Source: Strigamia acuminata
Taxonomy: Eukaryota; Arthropoda; Chilopoda; Geophilomorpha; Linotaeniidae
Length of the DNA stretch: 64,000 nucleotides
Direction: 5' to 3'
Assembly (NCBI GenBank): GCA_949358305.1
Contig: OX442314.1
Span: forward strand, 6,575,087-6,639,086
This document shows positions 37,403 to 47,708 of the stretch, in pieces. Within the stretch, counting starts at the first letter, position 1; each line of letters opens with the position of its first letter. Under the pieces are notes generated by a model that made no database searches, had not been told where the DNA came from, and worked only from the letters and a program-made list of their open reading frames with translations. Position numbers and translations under genes: made by a program.

Positions 37403-40093
37403 TTATTTCTTCAAGTTATCGGCGTAACTTGGCTTATCTTCCGAACTTGGTTCGTCCAGGTTGGGAGATGTGGTCAATTTTGAAGAGTAGTCCGAGGGGT
37501 CTTCGCTCTCGTTCAAGTAGAAACGTAAGTGACCTGGTGCTTCCAGCGGATTCCCCGTTCGTTCGTGGGCCCAAATTGGCGGCAAAAAGGGCGACATTCC
37601 CTGATTGGTGTGATGGATTCTTTGGGCCTCGGCAATGCTGGTTGGCGCGCGATGGGCTCGGAGTAGTCGTTGATGCTGGATGAAGCGATCGCCTCCGGCT
37701 CCAGCTTCGATAGCGTTCTTCATCCAGACATAAAGAGAATAGCCACGGTCTGGGGTTTGGAGTAATTTTGTTTCAGTATCCTTCGTCAAGGACAACCCCG
37801 GGAAGTACATCCGGAGTCTGGCGGCGATCTGAGGTTCGGCCGTCTTTGAAGCTTTCATGCTCGATTTTGGGCGGAGCAATTTTCCTTTTGTTTCCTTCTT
37901 TTTGAGCGAGACTGGTTCGGCCAGTGGTTCGGAAGGTCTATTTTCCTTCGGCGGAGGCGGAGGAGGAGGCGTCGGATCCCTGGGAGCCGGAGTTTCCACG
38001 ACGGGTGTGGTCACTGAAGACGACGGGCGTGGGTGTTGGATGATCGCTCGAACGTTCTGATAGGAGGTCTCTGGATCCGGGTCCTGGGCCACCATTTGGG
38101 CTCGAATTACTGCCGCAGAGGGCACTAGGCGGGTCCAGCTGTCTACGAGAGCCGGCGGGACTTGGAAACCCTCGTGGGCCACCACGATCCAGGCTGCCAC
38201 AGCAACACGTGCGTTTCGGAAGGTGGCGGCGGCCAGCAAAATCGACATCAAGTCGGTAATGGCAACCACGATCCTCGTATTCCAATTTGGATGATCCCGA
38301 TTTTTGTTCTGCGTATATTCAATCGAGATCCGCTGAAGGTTCGTGATGACGTTTTGGATCACGTTTTGTTGGTAGGAGTCCATCTCGCACAAAAGCGCTC
38401 TAGCTTGCTCCACGGTCGTTACCTCCAGAAACTGTTGCAACGTTACCTCCGAAGGGTTGATTGGAGTCGAGGCTTGGATGACTGCTGGGGCTGGCAACAT
38501 CGGATTGGGTCCCGTGGATGTCGTTGGCTGAGGCACAGATCTGACCAGACGTCTTGATTTTTCCGGTTCGGGCTTGTCCCAAACGATTGGAGTTCTCGTT
38601 GAAGTTGAGGCTTCGGGGATAGTTGGGAGAGGTTCGACTTTGGCCGGTCCAAAGCGAGCTTCTCGATGTCTGAGTTGTTCTTCAGAACTCAGTGTCGGTG
38701 CGCCGATTATCACTTTCTTGCGAAAGGCGCTTGGGAGGCTGACGCTGGATGTTACGCTTCTCGTCTGCGAGAGTTCCGGCTTGATGAAAGCACTTGGCGC
38801 CGTCTCTAGACTCGAGGCGGTCGAGGGAGTCGGGCGGTAGACTGGTTTCGGCTGCATTTGTTGGTATTGCATAACTACCGCGAGGAGGTCCGCCTGAGTA
38901 TACATCTTCTTTTGCTCGGGGACCTCGTCGATAATTACCTCATCGTCGATCTTCATTGGTTCGGGACTGTCCCGAATTGATCGTGTATCTTCGCAGCGCC
39001 TCCTATCTCGCTGTCGAATTTCTTCTTCACGATACGCTTTCCATGAACGTGCGCGACTCTCCGATCCTCTCCTTCTTCGTTCGTCTTGTAGACGGAGGTT
39101 CTCTCGTTCACGTCGGGCTCTTTCATCACGTTCGCGCAGGAACTCCTCTCGGTGTCTATTCCAGGATTCCTTGTTTTCTTCCCGCCGTCGGAAGTAATTT
39201 CTACGATAATCGTCCCAATTTTCTTGGTTCCTATCGCGTCGGCGTTGATCTTCTCGGCGGTCGGGGCGTTCGCGTACATTTTCTCTTCTTCGGCTGGTTG
39301 ACGGGGCATCCCTGGATTGAAATCGCGATGTTTGTGGGATCTCCGTCTTTCCCAGGCGAGAGAGAGCGCTTGGTTTGGCCAGGCGTTTCTCTGTCGCGGG
39401 TTTCTTATTCTGCGCGCTGCTGGAAGTGCTTGGCTTGTCCAGGCATGGTTTCTTCGCTGAGCAGCCTGCTTCGTCGTGCTCGTTGGAGAGACGTTTCTCG
39501 GCCTTCTGGCGTTTGCGACCAAAGAAGCCCAAAAAATGCAATTGATGCATTGCTCGTTGCGAGGTGATGAAACCGTGTCTCGGTCTCCAATCTGGGCGGT
39601 CGGGCCGGTCTTCGCGGATCTGAAGGAGCCAAAACCTGATTTCCTCGGTCGAGTAACCGTCCGGCTGTAGATAATTGAAAACCTCGTCATGTGCGGTCCG
39701 CCTTACTTCTTCGTAATATGCCATATGAATCTGGTGTTTTTCTTCATCTGTTTCGGCGTCGCGCCATTGTTCGTAAACGTCCCATCCTCGCTGGTCGTCA
39801 GGAAAGGCGGCTCGGATTAGTGGATTCGGGATTGGCGCTGGCGGGTCCATATTTCTCGAGATAACTGCCCGTAAAGCTGCTTGATATTGGCGCGGCATGT
39901 AGTGGATCAACGTTTGCTGGCTGGACCAGTAGCGGCTGATCGCACGGGACAATAAAAGGCGAATTTTCCATGGTTCAAAGTCGACCGCTTCTTCGAGCGC
40001 TTGTCGGAACAGTATGGGGATTACTTCGCGCCATAAGCTGCCTGCGGAAACTCTTTTCGGGTCGATTTGCCCCCACGTAGTGCGATATCCGTC
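37403..40093 (-). CDS. Element C third ORF, main exon (unknown, related to that of B)
   Basis: Open from just after a TTTAG acceptor (GAC at 40093) to a stop at 37403, about 896 aa; no ATG is needed if it is spliced to the short exon at 40512-40363. The N-terminal third is Arg/Glu-rich and helix-forming (about 200-330), the middle is Pro/Thr-rich, and a Pro run lies near residue 720. The middle domain (ARVAVAAWIVVAHEG, LVDSWTRLV) and the C-terminal domain (YFPGLSLTKDTET, HQRLLRAHRAPTS, NESEDPSD) match element B's third ORF. No membrane segment or signal peptide. Richer in G and C than pol. Function unknown. Confidence 0.75.
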   Translation of the reverse strand, partial: DGYRTTWGQIDPKRVSAGSLWREVIPILFRQALEEAVDFEPWKIRLLLSRAISRYWSSQQTLIHYMPRQYQAALRAVISRNMDPPAPIPNPLIRAAFPDDQRGWDVYEQWRDAETDEEKHQIHMAYYEEVRRTAHDEVFNYLQPDGYSTEEIRFWLLQIREDRPDRPDWRPRHGFITSQRAMHQLHFLGFFGRKRQKAEKRLSNEHDEAGCSAKKPCLDKPSTSSSAQNKKPATEKRLAKPSALSRLGKTEIPQTSRFQSRDAPSTSRRRENVRERPDRREDQRRRDRNQENWDDYRRNYFRRREENKESWNRHREEFLRERDERARRERENLRLQDERRRRGSESRARSWKAYREEEIRQRDRRRCEDTRSIRDSPEPMKIDDEVIIDEVPEQKKMYTQADLLAVVMQYQQMQPKPVYRPTPSTASSLETAPSAFIKPELSQTRSVTSSVSLPSAFRKKVIIGAPTLSSEEQLRHREARFGPAKVEPLPTIPEASTSTRTPIVWDKPEPEKSRRLVRSVPQPTTSTGPNPMLPAPAVIQASTPINPSEVTLQQFLEVTTVEQARALLCEMDSYQQNVIQNVITNLQRISIEYTQNKNRDHPNWNTRIVVAITDLMSILLAAATFRNARVAVAAWIVVAHEGFQVPPALVDSWTRLVPSAAVIRAQMVAQDPDPETSYQNVRAIIQHPRPSSSVTTPVVETPAPRDPTPPPPPPPKENRPSEPLAEPVSLKKKETKGKLLRPKSSMKASKTAEPQIAARLRMYFPGLSLTKDTETKLLQTPDRGYSLYVWMKNAIEAGAGGDRFIQHQRLLRAHRAPTSIAEAQRIHHTNQGMSPFLPPIWAHERTGNPLEAPGHLRFYLNESEDPSDYSSKLTTSPNLDEPSSEDKPSYADNLKK

Positions 40094-40362
40094 CTAAATA
40101 TTAGAATATTAATAAATATATTAGGATCGTTGATTAATTTGTCATATTTTTGTAGAGATTCTTTCGTCTAACACAAGATGGCGTCATGGTCGGCCATGTG
40201 CTTTTCGACCACGTGTCTTGAAGTTAATTTTTCTTTCGGTATTTGATTAATTTTGATAATTTGTCACTTAAAGTTAAATTATTTCTTCGTTTGTGGTCAG
40301 TCCACGAACTTATTTCGTATTTTTGATTATCGATAATTGAATTTTTTCTATTTTTTACTTAC
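40094..40362 (-). other. Element C putative intron (269 nt)
   Basis: On the minus strand it starts GTAAGT (40362-40357), ends TTTAG (at 40094) and is AT-rich. Both flanking exons are in phase 0, and the frame without splicing has stops. This is the best of the three third-ORF intron cases. Confidence 0.6.
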
Positions 40363-40512
40363 GTCGGGTTGGACATCGGGTTCATTGGGTTCGTCCCAAT
40401 TTCCCTCTTCGTTGTTTACAATGATTTGTAACAAATCCACTTGATCTTCATCGTCATCCTCGGAAGCGTTGTTTACGGCCCGTTCAATTTCTTTCTTCCA
40501 ATCATTTCTCAT
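40363..40512 (-). CDS. Element C third ORF, short first exon (50 aa)
   Basis: ATG at 40512, then 50 codons ending GAC at the donor. The product is acidic (ASEDDDEDQVD) and contains NWDEPNEPDV, which resembles DWDDPP at the same place in element B. It joins the main exon in phase 0. The ATG lies about 180 nt after the pol stop. Confidence 0.5.
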
Positions 40513-40690
40513 TTTTCGGAAACTAATTTGATTTCACGGCTGTCTCGAGGTGATCGTTGCTTAGTCGGAGATGACAGTGATAAGTGTGGGTCGGGTTAGA
40601 GGTTAACTATTAGTCTCATGTCATCTTTGATTGGTTTGGCCAATTAAGACGCATTGTGGGACGTAACAGGTGTCCCCCCTGTGGTTGTTT

Positions 40691-43600
40691 TTATCGATTG
40701 TTTGAGACAATGGCCGGAGTCGCTTTTTGTTTTCCGACGAGTTTCCCGTCTTTTATGAACGGGTTTGGCTTGTGTCGGCGCATACCGTATATTTTATCAG
40801 GTTTGGGGATTCCTGTAGTCTTCTTTTTGTTTGATTGCTTTCCTTTTTTAGGAGATTCTGCGACTATTTCCTCCCTCCCCGAAATCTCATCCGGGGCGTC
40901 GGCCACTTCGAGTAACTCATCTTGAACTAAATTGGTTGGGCCAGTTTGTTCATCTAAAAACATGTCGCGAATAATTGGATTTTTCGCTGGTTTCGTCTGA
41001 TATTCCGTCCAAGCCTCTTGAGGAAACTCAGGTAAGTATGGAGTTAATTCTCGGGCGTGGATCGATCTAAAATTAACGTTATCTGCCAATCTTTTTAGCT
41101 TGAAAGCGTTTCCGCCGTGGGCTTCGAGTATGACGTACGGGCCGTCGCGTTTGTCTGCTAAGCCTGCGTGGATCCCCTTATCGGCGCTGGACTGAATATG
41201 TGTGTCTTTCCAGACGAGGTCATTGACTTTAAAATTGCAGAAGGGCCGATCCTTTCCAGCAATGCTAATACGATCTCTCATGTCGAATATGTGTGACATC
41301 ATGTGCTGATAAGTGGCCGAAATTATTTGCTCCAGTCTGTCGACATAAATATGAGGCTTCTCAGGATCAATTTCCAGTATTTCCTCCGGTATTCGTGGGT
41401 CCCAGGGTACTCTGAGTTCCCGAGCGAAGTTTAGAAACGCGGGAGAAAATTTGCGGTTCCTTGAGATCGTTGTGCGGATGCTGAAGGCAATTTCACGAAG
41501 ATATTCGTCCCAGCTGGAGTGAACATCGGTGAAAATTGCTAGTGCATATTTTATATCGCGATTTAACCTTTCGACGGGATTGGCCCGTGGATTATAGGTT
41601 GATGTATATGATGTCTCGATGTCGAATTTTTTACAGAAGTCTTTATACAAATTTGACGCGAATTGTGGTCCATTATCGGAGATTAATTTTCGAGGGAATC
41701 CAAAATGAAGCGCCACTTCGTACAAACATCGAATGATTTTTTGCTTAGTTGGTCTCTCCATTGGAAAGAGTTCGGGCCATCCAGTCGCGACATCCATGAT
41801 TACTAATATATATTTGTTTTTATTGGATGACGTGGGTTTTGGGCCCATTAAATCCACGCTCCAGCAATCGAAGGGTGCGAAAGGGCCAAGTGAGATTCTC
41901 TCGTAGTTCTTGGGCGTCCTCGGCTTGCACGCTTGGCATCTGGGGCAGTGATGAATAAAACGAACAATATCTCGGGTCATTTTTGGCCAGAAATAAAGTT
42001 GATTTGCTCGGTAGATCGTTCTGGCCACTCCAGAATGTCCGGCGAGCGGGTGTCCGTGGACCATCCACAGAAACCTTGTCAGCAGACTCCTGGGTATAAC
42101 GACTTTCATCGAAGTTCCTGTCTCCGTCAGATCATCGCGGAAATTCGGGTGGTGTTTTAGTAGAAGTCCATCCTCGATTAAGTACGTGGAGGCTTCTCTT
42201 TCGAATTCTTCACGTTGGATTTCGTCGAAATTCTCGTCGGGAAATATTTTATCTGTGATGAAGTCTCGATAAGTTTTACAGAAGTCGTCTGCCATCTGGG
42301 CGGCTATTAATTCGTCCCTGGTGGGCGGTTTGCTATTCGTCCCCTTGCTTACGTGGGCGACGAATGCTCGAACGTACTTGTCGGAGATTCGAGGTTCTAT
42401 TGTTAGCTCATAATTTGGGTGAGCGTCCTTGACCGACTGGTACGCTCGGAGCCAATAACTGTAATAATTCTGGTCTCCTGACTCGAGTTTCTCCTTGGGT
42501 AATTCGTTTAGCTTTTTAAATTCCCATTTTTGGACGGGGTTCGGACAGTAGAAGAGGCGTGAGTCGTCCTCTCCGCAGTCGGTCTCGTCTTCGGGGTCTG
42601 AAGCTGGGGCTCGTGAGAGGGCGTCTGCCACGACGTTGAATTTTCCGGGTCGGTATTCAATGATTAAGTCACAAGCCATTAATTCTAGCTGCCAGCGAGC
42701 CATTCTTCCGGACGGTTCCTTCAACGCCATTAACCACTTTAGTGCTTCGTGGTCAGTTTGTACGTTGAACTTGGTAAATTCCAGGTATGGTCTGAATTTT
42801 CGGATTGCCCAGACGACGGCTAGACATTCTAACTCTGTCGCATTATAATTCTTTTCGGCTGCTTGTAATTTCCGGCTGATGAACATCGTCGGGACCTCTA
42901 ACACTACTCCGTCGATGTCATGCTTTTGAAGCAACGCAGCACCTAGGCCAATTCGACTGGCGTCGGTGTGAAGAGTGAATTCTCGATTAAGATCTGGTAG
43001 GGGAATTCGTTTTACATCGATCAGCATTTGTTTTATTTTGTTAAACGATGTTTCGCAGTGGTCAGTCCACTCGAAATCTTTATCGTTGCGTAACAGATCT
43101 GTGATGGGCGCCGCGACGTCTGCCAAATTTGGGAGCAATCGATTGAAGAAATTCACCATGCCCATGAAACGTTGGACTCCTTTTACATCTTCCGGGGCGG
43201 GGAACTGGCTAATCGCCTGGGTCTTTTTCGGGTCGATGGATAGGCCACCTGTTCCGACTGTGTAACCCAGGAATGCCAATTCTTTGCGGCAAAATTTACT
43301 TTTCCCTGGATGAATGTTTAGACCGGCTTTTGTGAGTCGCTCCATGACGTCATTCACGTGTATCAGGTGATCTTCAAAAGTTTGGGAGACTATGACTATA
43401 TCATCGAGGTAAGCCCATGCGTATTTGTGTAAGGCATCGCCGAGAACTTTTTCTATTAGTTTTTGAAAGGTGGCGGGTGCGTTTACTAACCCGAAGGGCA
43501 TTACATTAAACATCAGTCGACCCTGTGGTGCCCAAAAAGCTGTTTTCTCTTTATCCTCTTCCCGCAATTCAACCTGCCAGTAACCCTTGGACAAGTCCAT

Positions 43601-44773
43601 GGTCGTGACCCAGTTAAATGGGGCGAGCTCCCGTAGAATCGCTTCTATTGACGGCATTTGGATGGGGTCGATGACGGTTATGGCGTTTAAAGGTCTATAA
43701 TCGATGCAGAGGCGCGGTTCGGAGCCTGGTCGCATGACGAGGACAATCCTCATTCCATATTCTCCGATGGCGTGCGACACGATCCCTTTTTCGAGCAACT
43801 CGTTGCACATCGTTCTTACGATATGTCTCTTTTGGGGATTCATAGTTTTAAAAGGTACTCGCACCGGTTTTCCCGTAACCAATTCGATCTCGTGCATTAC
43901 GTAACTAGTCTTTCCTGGATCTTTATTTAAGTTCTTCGAGTGCTTCTTGAGCATTTCCTCGAGGAGTTTCGTTTGTTCTTCTCCAAGATTGGCGTCCATG
44001 GCCAGATTATGTATTAAATTCTCCTCTTGGAGGATAGTATTAAACGACTTAAAATTATAGTCTTGGATGAACTTCTTAATTTCGCCTCCTCCCCATTCCT
44101 CGTCGTCCTTAGCTTTGTCTAGGAGTTCCGGAGGTATTATGGGTAGTCGTGGGTCCTCGTGGTTGTCGATGTAATTCCACGAACGTGTGACTGGGTTGGG
44201 CTGGATGTTCATCCGTTCCATCAAATCCATTCCTATCAGCAGGATTGTGTCTCGGGTTGGTAACACGATGAAGAAATGCTTAATCGTGCCTCCTTCCCAT
44301 ACAAAATCGGTTGATAACGTCCCCACTGCTCTAACTTCTCCCGCTGCTGTAAGAACTCGAATATTCTCGTTCATTCCCCGTAATTTTTTCTGTATTTTTT
44401 CTTCGAGTGATTCGAATAAGTCGGTGGAGATAAACGACTGATCCGCTCCCGAGTCGAGTAGTCCCATTAACACCTTTTTGCCGAAAGAGACTGGTATTTT
44501 AGCCAGTACGCTCTTCGCTTCTGTTGATAGGTTGCAACGAAGTATTCGCTTTTTAAGAGGATTGGCCCCTTGGTCAAGCGGCAAAGTCATGAAAGCGTTG
44601 GCTATACCGTCTTCGTCTCTAATTTCGAATTTCCGTTTTTTGGTTGGAGTTGTGACTTCCTCGTTGGCAGCTTCCTCGAAGAATTCCAACAATTTTTTCA
44701 TTTCTTTAATTTGTTTTTCCACCAGTGTAAGGTCCATCGTTTTCGAAGTTATCGCGAGCGGATGTGGAATCAC
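40691..44773 (-). CDS. pol: Element C Pol polyprotein (PR-RT-RNase H-IN)
   Basis: Open frame of 1360 aa measured from the GTG at the gag overlap; true entry is likely upstream at the heptamer at 44797. Protease has LLDSGADQSFI at residue 107. Reverse transcriptase has YLDD at 455-458. RNase H has HTDASRIGLG, ELECLAVVWAIRKFRP and ADALSRAP. Integrase has HGHPLAGHSG and CPRCQACK; its core has VDLMGPKP, ISDNGPQF and NPVERLNRD, and the GPY-type module is KRDGPYVILEAHGGNAFKL. Reads closest to element B Pol. All recognisable catalytic residues are present. Confidence 0.95.
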   Translation of the reverse strand: MIPHPLAITSKTMDLTLVEKQIKEMKKLLEFFEEAANEEVTTPTKKRKFEIRDEDGIANAFMTLPLDQGANPLKKRILRCNLSTEAKSVLAKIPVSFGKKVLMGLLDSGADQSFISTDLFESLEEKIQKKLRGMNENIRVLTAAGEVRAVGTLSTDFVWEGGTIKHFFIVLPTRDTILLIGMDLMERMNIQPNPVTRSWNYIDNHEDPRLPIIPPELLDKAKDDEEWGGGEIKKFIQDYNFKSFNTILQEENLIHNLAMDANLGEEQTKLLEEMLKKHSKNLNKDPGKTSYVMHEIELVTGKPVRVPFKTMNPQKRHIVRTMCNELLEKGIVSHAIGEYGMRIVLVMRPGSEPRLCIDYRPLNAITVIDPIQMPSIEAILRELAPFNWVTTMDLSKGYWQVELREEDKEKTAFWAPQGRLMFNVMPFGLVNAPATFQKLIEKVLGDALHKYAWAYLDDIVIVSQTFEDHLIHVNDVMERLTKAGLNIHPGKSKFCRKELAFLGYTVGTGGLSIDPKKTQAISQFPAPEDVKGVQRFMGMVNFFNRLLPNLADVAAPITDLLRNDKDFEWTDHCETSFNKIKQMLIDVKRIPLPDLNREFTLHTDASRIGLGAALLQKHDIDGVVLEVPTMFISRKLQAAEKNYNATELECLAVVWAIRKFRPYLEFTKFNVQTDHEALKWLMALKEPSGRMARWQLELMACDLIIEYRPGKFNVVADALSRAPASDPEDETDCGEDDSRLFYCPNPVQKWEFKKLNELPKEKLESGDQNYYSYWLRAYQSVKDAHPNYELTIEPRISDKYVRAFVAHVSKGTNSKPPTRDELIAAQMADDFCKTYRDFITDKIFPDENFDEIQREEFEREASTYLIEDGLLLKHHPNFRDDLTETGTSMKVVIPRSLLTRFLWMVHGHPLAGHSGVARTIYRANQLYFWPKMTRDIVRFIHHCPRCQACKPRTPKNYERISLGPFAPFDCWSVDLMGPKPTSSNKNKYILVIMDVATGWPELFPMERPTKQKIIRCLYEVALHFGFPRKLISDNGPQFASNLYKDFCKKFDIETSYTSTYNPRANPVERLNRDIKYALAIFTDVHSSWDEYLREIAFSIRTTISRNRKFSPAFLNFARELRVPWDPRIPEEILEIDPEKPHIYVDRLEQIISATYQHMMSHIFDMRDRISIAGKDRPFCNFKVNDLVWKDTHIQSSADKGIHAGLADKRDGPYVILEAHGGNAFKLKRLADNVNFRSIHARELTPYLPEFPQEAWTEYQTKPAKNPIIRDMFLDEQTGPTNLVQDELLEVADAPDEISGREEIVAESPKKGKQSNKKKTTGIPKPDKIYGMRRHKPNPFIKDGKLVGKQKATPAIVSNNR

Positions 44774-47616
44774 TTTTGTTCCGCCCGCGAGTTCCAGTTT
44801 TTTGTCATACTGTCGAATTTGGCGGTGAGTTCCTTCAAGATTTTTTCTTGTTCCTTCGCGAGCAATTTCACTAGCTCCTCACGCTCTGCGGCCTTGTCGT
44901 CGGCTTTTTTCTTTGCCAGTTTTGGGCAGGCCTGACGCCAGTGGCCGTCTTCGTTACAGAAATTACAAGGGCTTTTCTTCTTTCCCTCCCGCTCAAAAGG
45001 TTTTTTGGGGTAGTCCTTCTTCTCGGAAGTCGCCTCTGTTTTCGGGTTGTGGTGTTCCGATTTTCTGGACTTCATCTGAGGTCGGTAGCTGGGCGCCAGT
45101 TCCTTCCCCATGTTTGCGTGTACCACATCGTTGATACCTTCGTCAGCCTCATCGCTTTCCGAGAATTGCTCAGAGTCTTCGCTTACTTCGTCTTCCGACT
45201 TTTCCTCGGCGGCGTTAGTTTGCGTGCGATAGGCCTTATTCGGAGGTGGTAAAGGGTTAGAAGCTTGTTGGTTTTTCTTTGAGGGGAGTGGCTCTATACT
45301 TCCGTTTAGATAATTTCGCGATTGGAGCAGCTTAGTGGAGTCTATGCTGCGCTCCTGTATTCGTTGCTGTCGGGCCACTCCTAGAGCTCGCTCTTCTTTT
45401 GTCAGATTTTCGTTATACCGAGCATTTACTTCGGTGTGTTTCTTCTCGACGAAAGCTAGGATGGCTTTGAAATTATCCCCTTTAGGAGCGTTCATTTCTC
45501 GTAGGACTTTGGTTGCGGTTTCGTTTAGTCCTTGTTCGAAGAGAGCTTTCTGAGCGTGTTGGTCAAATGGTTTGTCCATTTCACGGAACAGGCTGTCGGC
45601 TCGTTGTACGTATTCCCTCAGAGTTTCCCCGGGAGCTTGCTTCATAGAGCTTACTCTTTTCTGGATTTCTTGGCTCGTCTCGCCATATTGATTGTGGAAC
45701 TTTATGACGAAATCTTCCCAGTTTCGGGGTTGGACATCAGCGTACCAGTTTCGGGCCCGGTTGATCAGCATTTCTGGTATTCCGCGTGCAACCATTTCGT
45801 CGGGTTCCGCTCCTAAGCGATTAATCGTCAGGGCGACTTCGTCCAAAAACAAGTTGCCGGCGTTCCAGGATCCGTCGAACTTAATTAGTCTCAGGGTCGT
45901 CCACTTGATGTTGTTATCCTTGCGAGAATACAGCCATCGGTCTGCGGAGTAACGTTTCAACAATCCTTCGCTTCGATCGTCCTCCTCGGTCTCTTGGCCA
46001 CGGCTTTGTTGAAGTTTTTGGTCCATGGCCTGAAGGAGTTCGTCTTTCATCGTCCGTAGTTGGTTGCTTAGCGAGTCAGTCTCACTAAGCAGCGGTGATG
46101 ATCGTGGATTGTCGGAAGGGAGGCTTGGGTAATGCGTACCGTTGCCCGTCAGTCCGAACTGATTGTGTTGGAACGACGTTTTCCCTGATGATCCCGCGGT
46201 GTTCGGGTTATTCGTGAGGTCTTGCGCTATGGTTGAGTTATCTGGGTTCGCTTTCTCTGGAGCGGAGGTTTGGCTCAACTTTGTTCCGGGCGGTATCAGA
46301 TCGTCCAGTCGGGTCCCCGTGAGGCCTTCGTTCGTTTTTTTGATAAAAACGTAGGAATCTCTCCCAGCATACGCTTCGGCGGCGTGTTTCTTTTCGAGGT
46401 GATTTTTAACTGCGTTAATCTCCTCGAGCGTCGGCATGGCCAGTTTATTTTGACCTACTTCGTTGCGTATTTGATTCTTCTGATTTATACATCTGATTAG
46501 CTCTGCGTTAGGGTCGCCTGGGTTGTTATTACTGGTTTGGCCAGTTTTCATTGCGAATGAGTTTTTTACTGCCCATGATTGTGCGCCCTGATTATTCCTC
46601 CTATCCTGTATAAACGCCTCGTACAGTTCTCCTTTGACTTCGTCCGATTCGTTCAAGATGCTATCTAGTCCGTTGACTCGGATACTGCCGTGAGATGCTT
46701 GAGAGTCGATACTTTCGCTGTCTGACGTTGCTTCGCCGCCTGTCTCGGACTGTTGTCGATCTGCTCCGACCCGACGTCGTTTCTCTCCGCGTCTGGCCGT
46801 GTTATCTGCCGATCGTTTTTCAGTCCTCTGATTTACTAGGTCGATTACTCGGCTTAGCTCTGCGTAGGGATCCTTGTCCTGGTCGATCTCGATGCCGTGT
46901 GCGCAAGCTACCCGAGTTACTTCTATTGCTTTGGCTACCAGCTCCTTAGCTGTGTGAGACCGTTCTGGGGAGCTCTGTACGGAGTTTGGCTCCGAATGCT
47001 GGCTTAACCCGTTGCTTGGCGGCCGGATCTGGCAGTCCTTTGCCATTTCTCGTTCGATTATTTTCTGCTTCGCGAGCAATTCTCGAGCCAGCTCGCGCTC
47101 CAGTGCCATTTGTTTAGCTTGGTGTTCTTGTGCCAAGCTCTGTTCCATGGCAGCTAATTTCTCGCGATGCTCTCTGGCTAAATCTTCCATCAATTCGTTT
47201 TTCTTCTTCTCTAACGCGACTGTTCTTGCTTGGTCTGCGCGGGCAGCCTCGTTGATAATTGCGGCACTTGTGTTTGCCGCTTTATTTAGAAGAGTCATTA
47301 GATCCATTTCACTGGGATCCTTTTCGACTGGTCTTGGGCTTTTCAATCCGAATCGAGGGTTTTCGAACGATTTATTTAGTCCGTTTTCTTCGTGAGAGCT
47401 TCCTGATCCTTCGAATTCGCCTCCCGTAAACGGAAGTTGTCTTGCAAGGGGAAGGCTTTCACTTGATGATTCCGTTGAAACTTTAGTCGAGTTAGTCTCG
47501 ACTTCTGGTTCCACGTGGTTCGCTTCTTCCGCTTTTTGGCGTTCGATTTCTTCGGCTTCTTTTCTATCCTTTTCGTCGTTACGCCTTTTTCTATCTTCTG
47601 CGGTAGTTTTTGTCAT
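44770..47616 (-). CDS. gag: Element C Gag
   Basis: 948 aa from an ATG about 70 nt after the primer site. A charged N-terminus and a long coiled coil (about residues 105-190, rich in A/E/K/L/Q) precede a disordered part. The capsid core has INRARNWYADVQPRNWEDFV near residue 600. A CCHC knuckle CNFCNEDGHWRQAC lies at about 884-897. The C-terminal helix ends past the frameshift heptamer, eight codons before the TGA. Confidence 0.92.
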   Translation of the reverse strand: MTKTTAEDRKRRNDEKDRKEAEEIERQKAEEANHVEPEVETNSTKVSTESSSESLPLARQLPFTGGEFEGSGSSHEENGLNKSFENPRFGLKSPRPVEKDPSEMDLMTLLNKAANTSAAIINEAARADQARTVALEKKKNELMEDLAREHREKLAAMEQSLAQEHQAKQMALERELARELLAKQKIIEREMAKDCQIRPPSNGLSQHSEPNSVQSSPERSHTAKELVAKAIEVTRVACAHGIEIDQDKDPYAELSRVIDLVNQRTEKRSADNTARRGEKRRRVGADRQQSETGGEATSDSESIDSQASHGSIRVNGLDSILNESDEVKGELYEAFIQDRRNNQGAQSWAVKNSFAMKTGQTSNNNPGDPNAELIRCINQKNQIRNEVGQNKLAMPTLEEINAVKNHLEKKHAAEAYAGRDSYVFIKKTNEGLTGTRLDDLIPPGTKLSQTSAPEKANPDNSTIAQDLTNNPNTAGSSGKTSFQHNQFGLTGNGTHYPSLPSDNPRSSPLLSETDSLSNQLRTMKDELLQAMDQKLQQSRGQETEEDDRSEGLLKRYSADRWLYSRKDNNIKWTTLRLIKFDGSWNAGNLFLDEVALTINRLGAEPDEMVARGIPEMLINRARNWYADVQPRNWEDFVIKFHNQYGETSQEIQKRVSSMKQAPGETLREYVQRADSLFREMDKPFDQHAQKALFEQGLNETATKVLREMNAPKGDNFKAILAFVEKKHTEVNARYNENLTKEERALGVARQQRIQERSIDSTKLLQSRNYLNGSIEPLPSKKNQQASNPLPPPNKAYRTQTNAAEEKSEDEVSEDSEQFSESDEADEGINDVVHANMGKELAPSYRPQMKSRKSEHHNPKTEATSEKKDYPKKPFEREGKKKSPCNFCNEDGHWRQACPKLAKKKADDKAAEREELVKLLAKEQEKILKELTAKFDSMTKNWNSRAEQK
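44797..44803 (-). promoter_or_regulatory. -1 ribosomal frameshift site A AAA AAC
   Basis: On the minus strand the gag frame reads ACA AAA AAC TGG, eight codons before the gag stop. The -1 frame is open from there into pol, so the shift can occur upstream of the visible four-base overlap. Confidence 0.75.
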
Positions 47617-47688
47617 TTCTTACGATATAATGATCGATCGAAAGATCCCGGTTATTATTTAAAGTATTGTCTTAAGGTTAGCAAATCT

Positions 47689-47706
47689 ATCCCGGACAGA
47701 CCCCCA
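47689..47706 (-). promoter_or_regulatory. Primer-binding site of element C, tRNA-Pro
   Basis: On the minus strand TGGGGGTCTGTCCGGGAT matches the complement of the tRNA-Pro 3' end with about two mismatches, two bases after the 5' LTR. Confidence 0.7.
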
Positions 47707-47708
47707 CG

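Noticed and set aside
37403-40093. Third ORFs as envelope genes
   Set aside because: No signal peptide, membrane anchor, furin-type site or Cys pattern of a fusion protein was seen in A, B or C.
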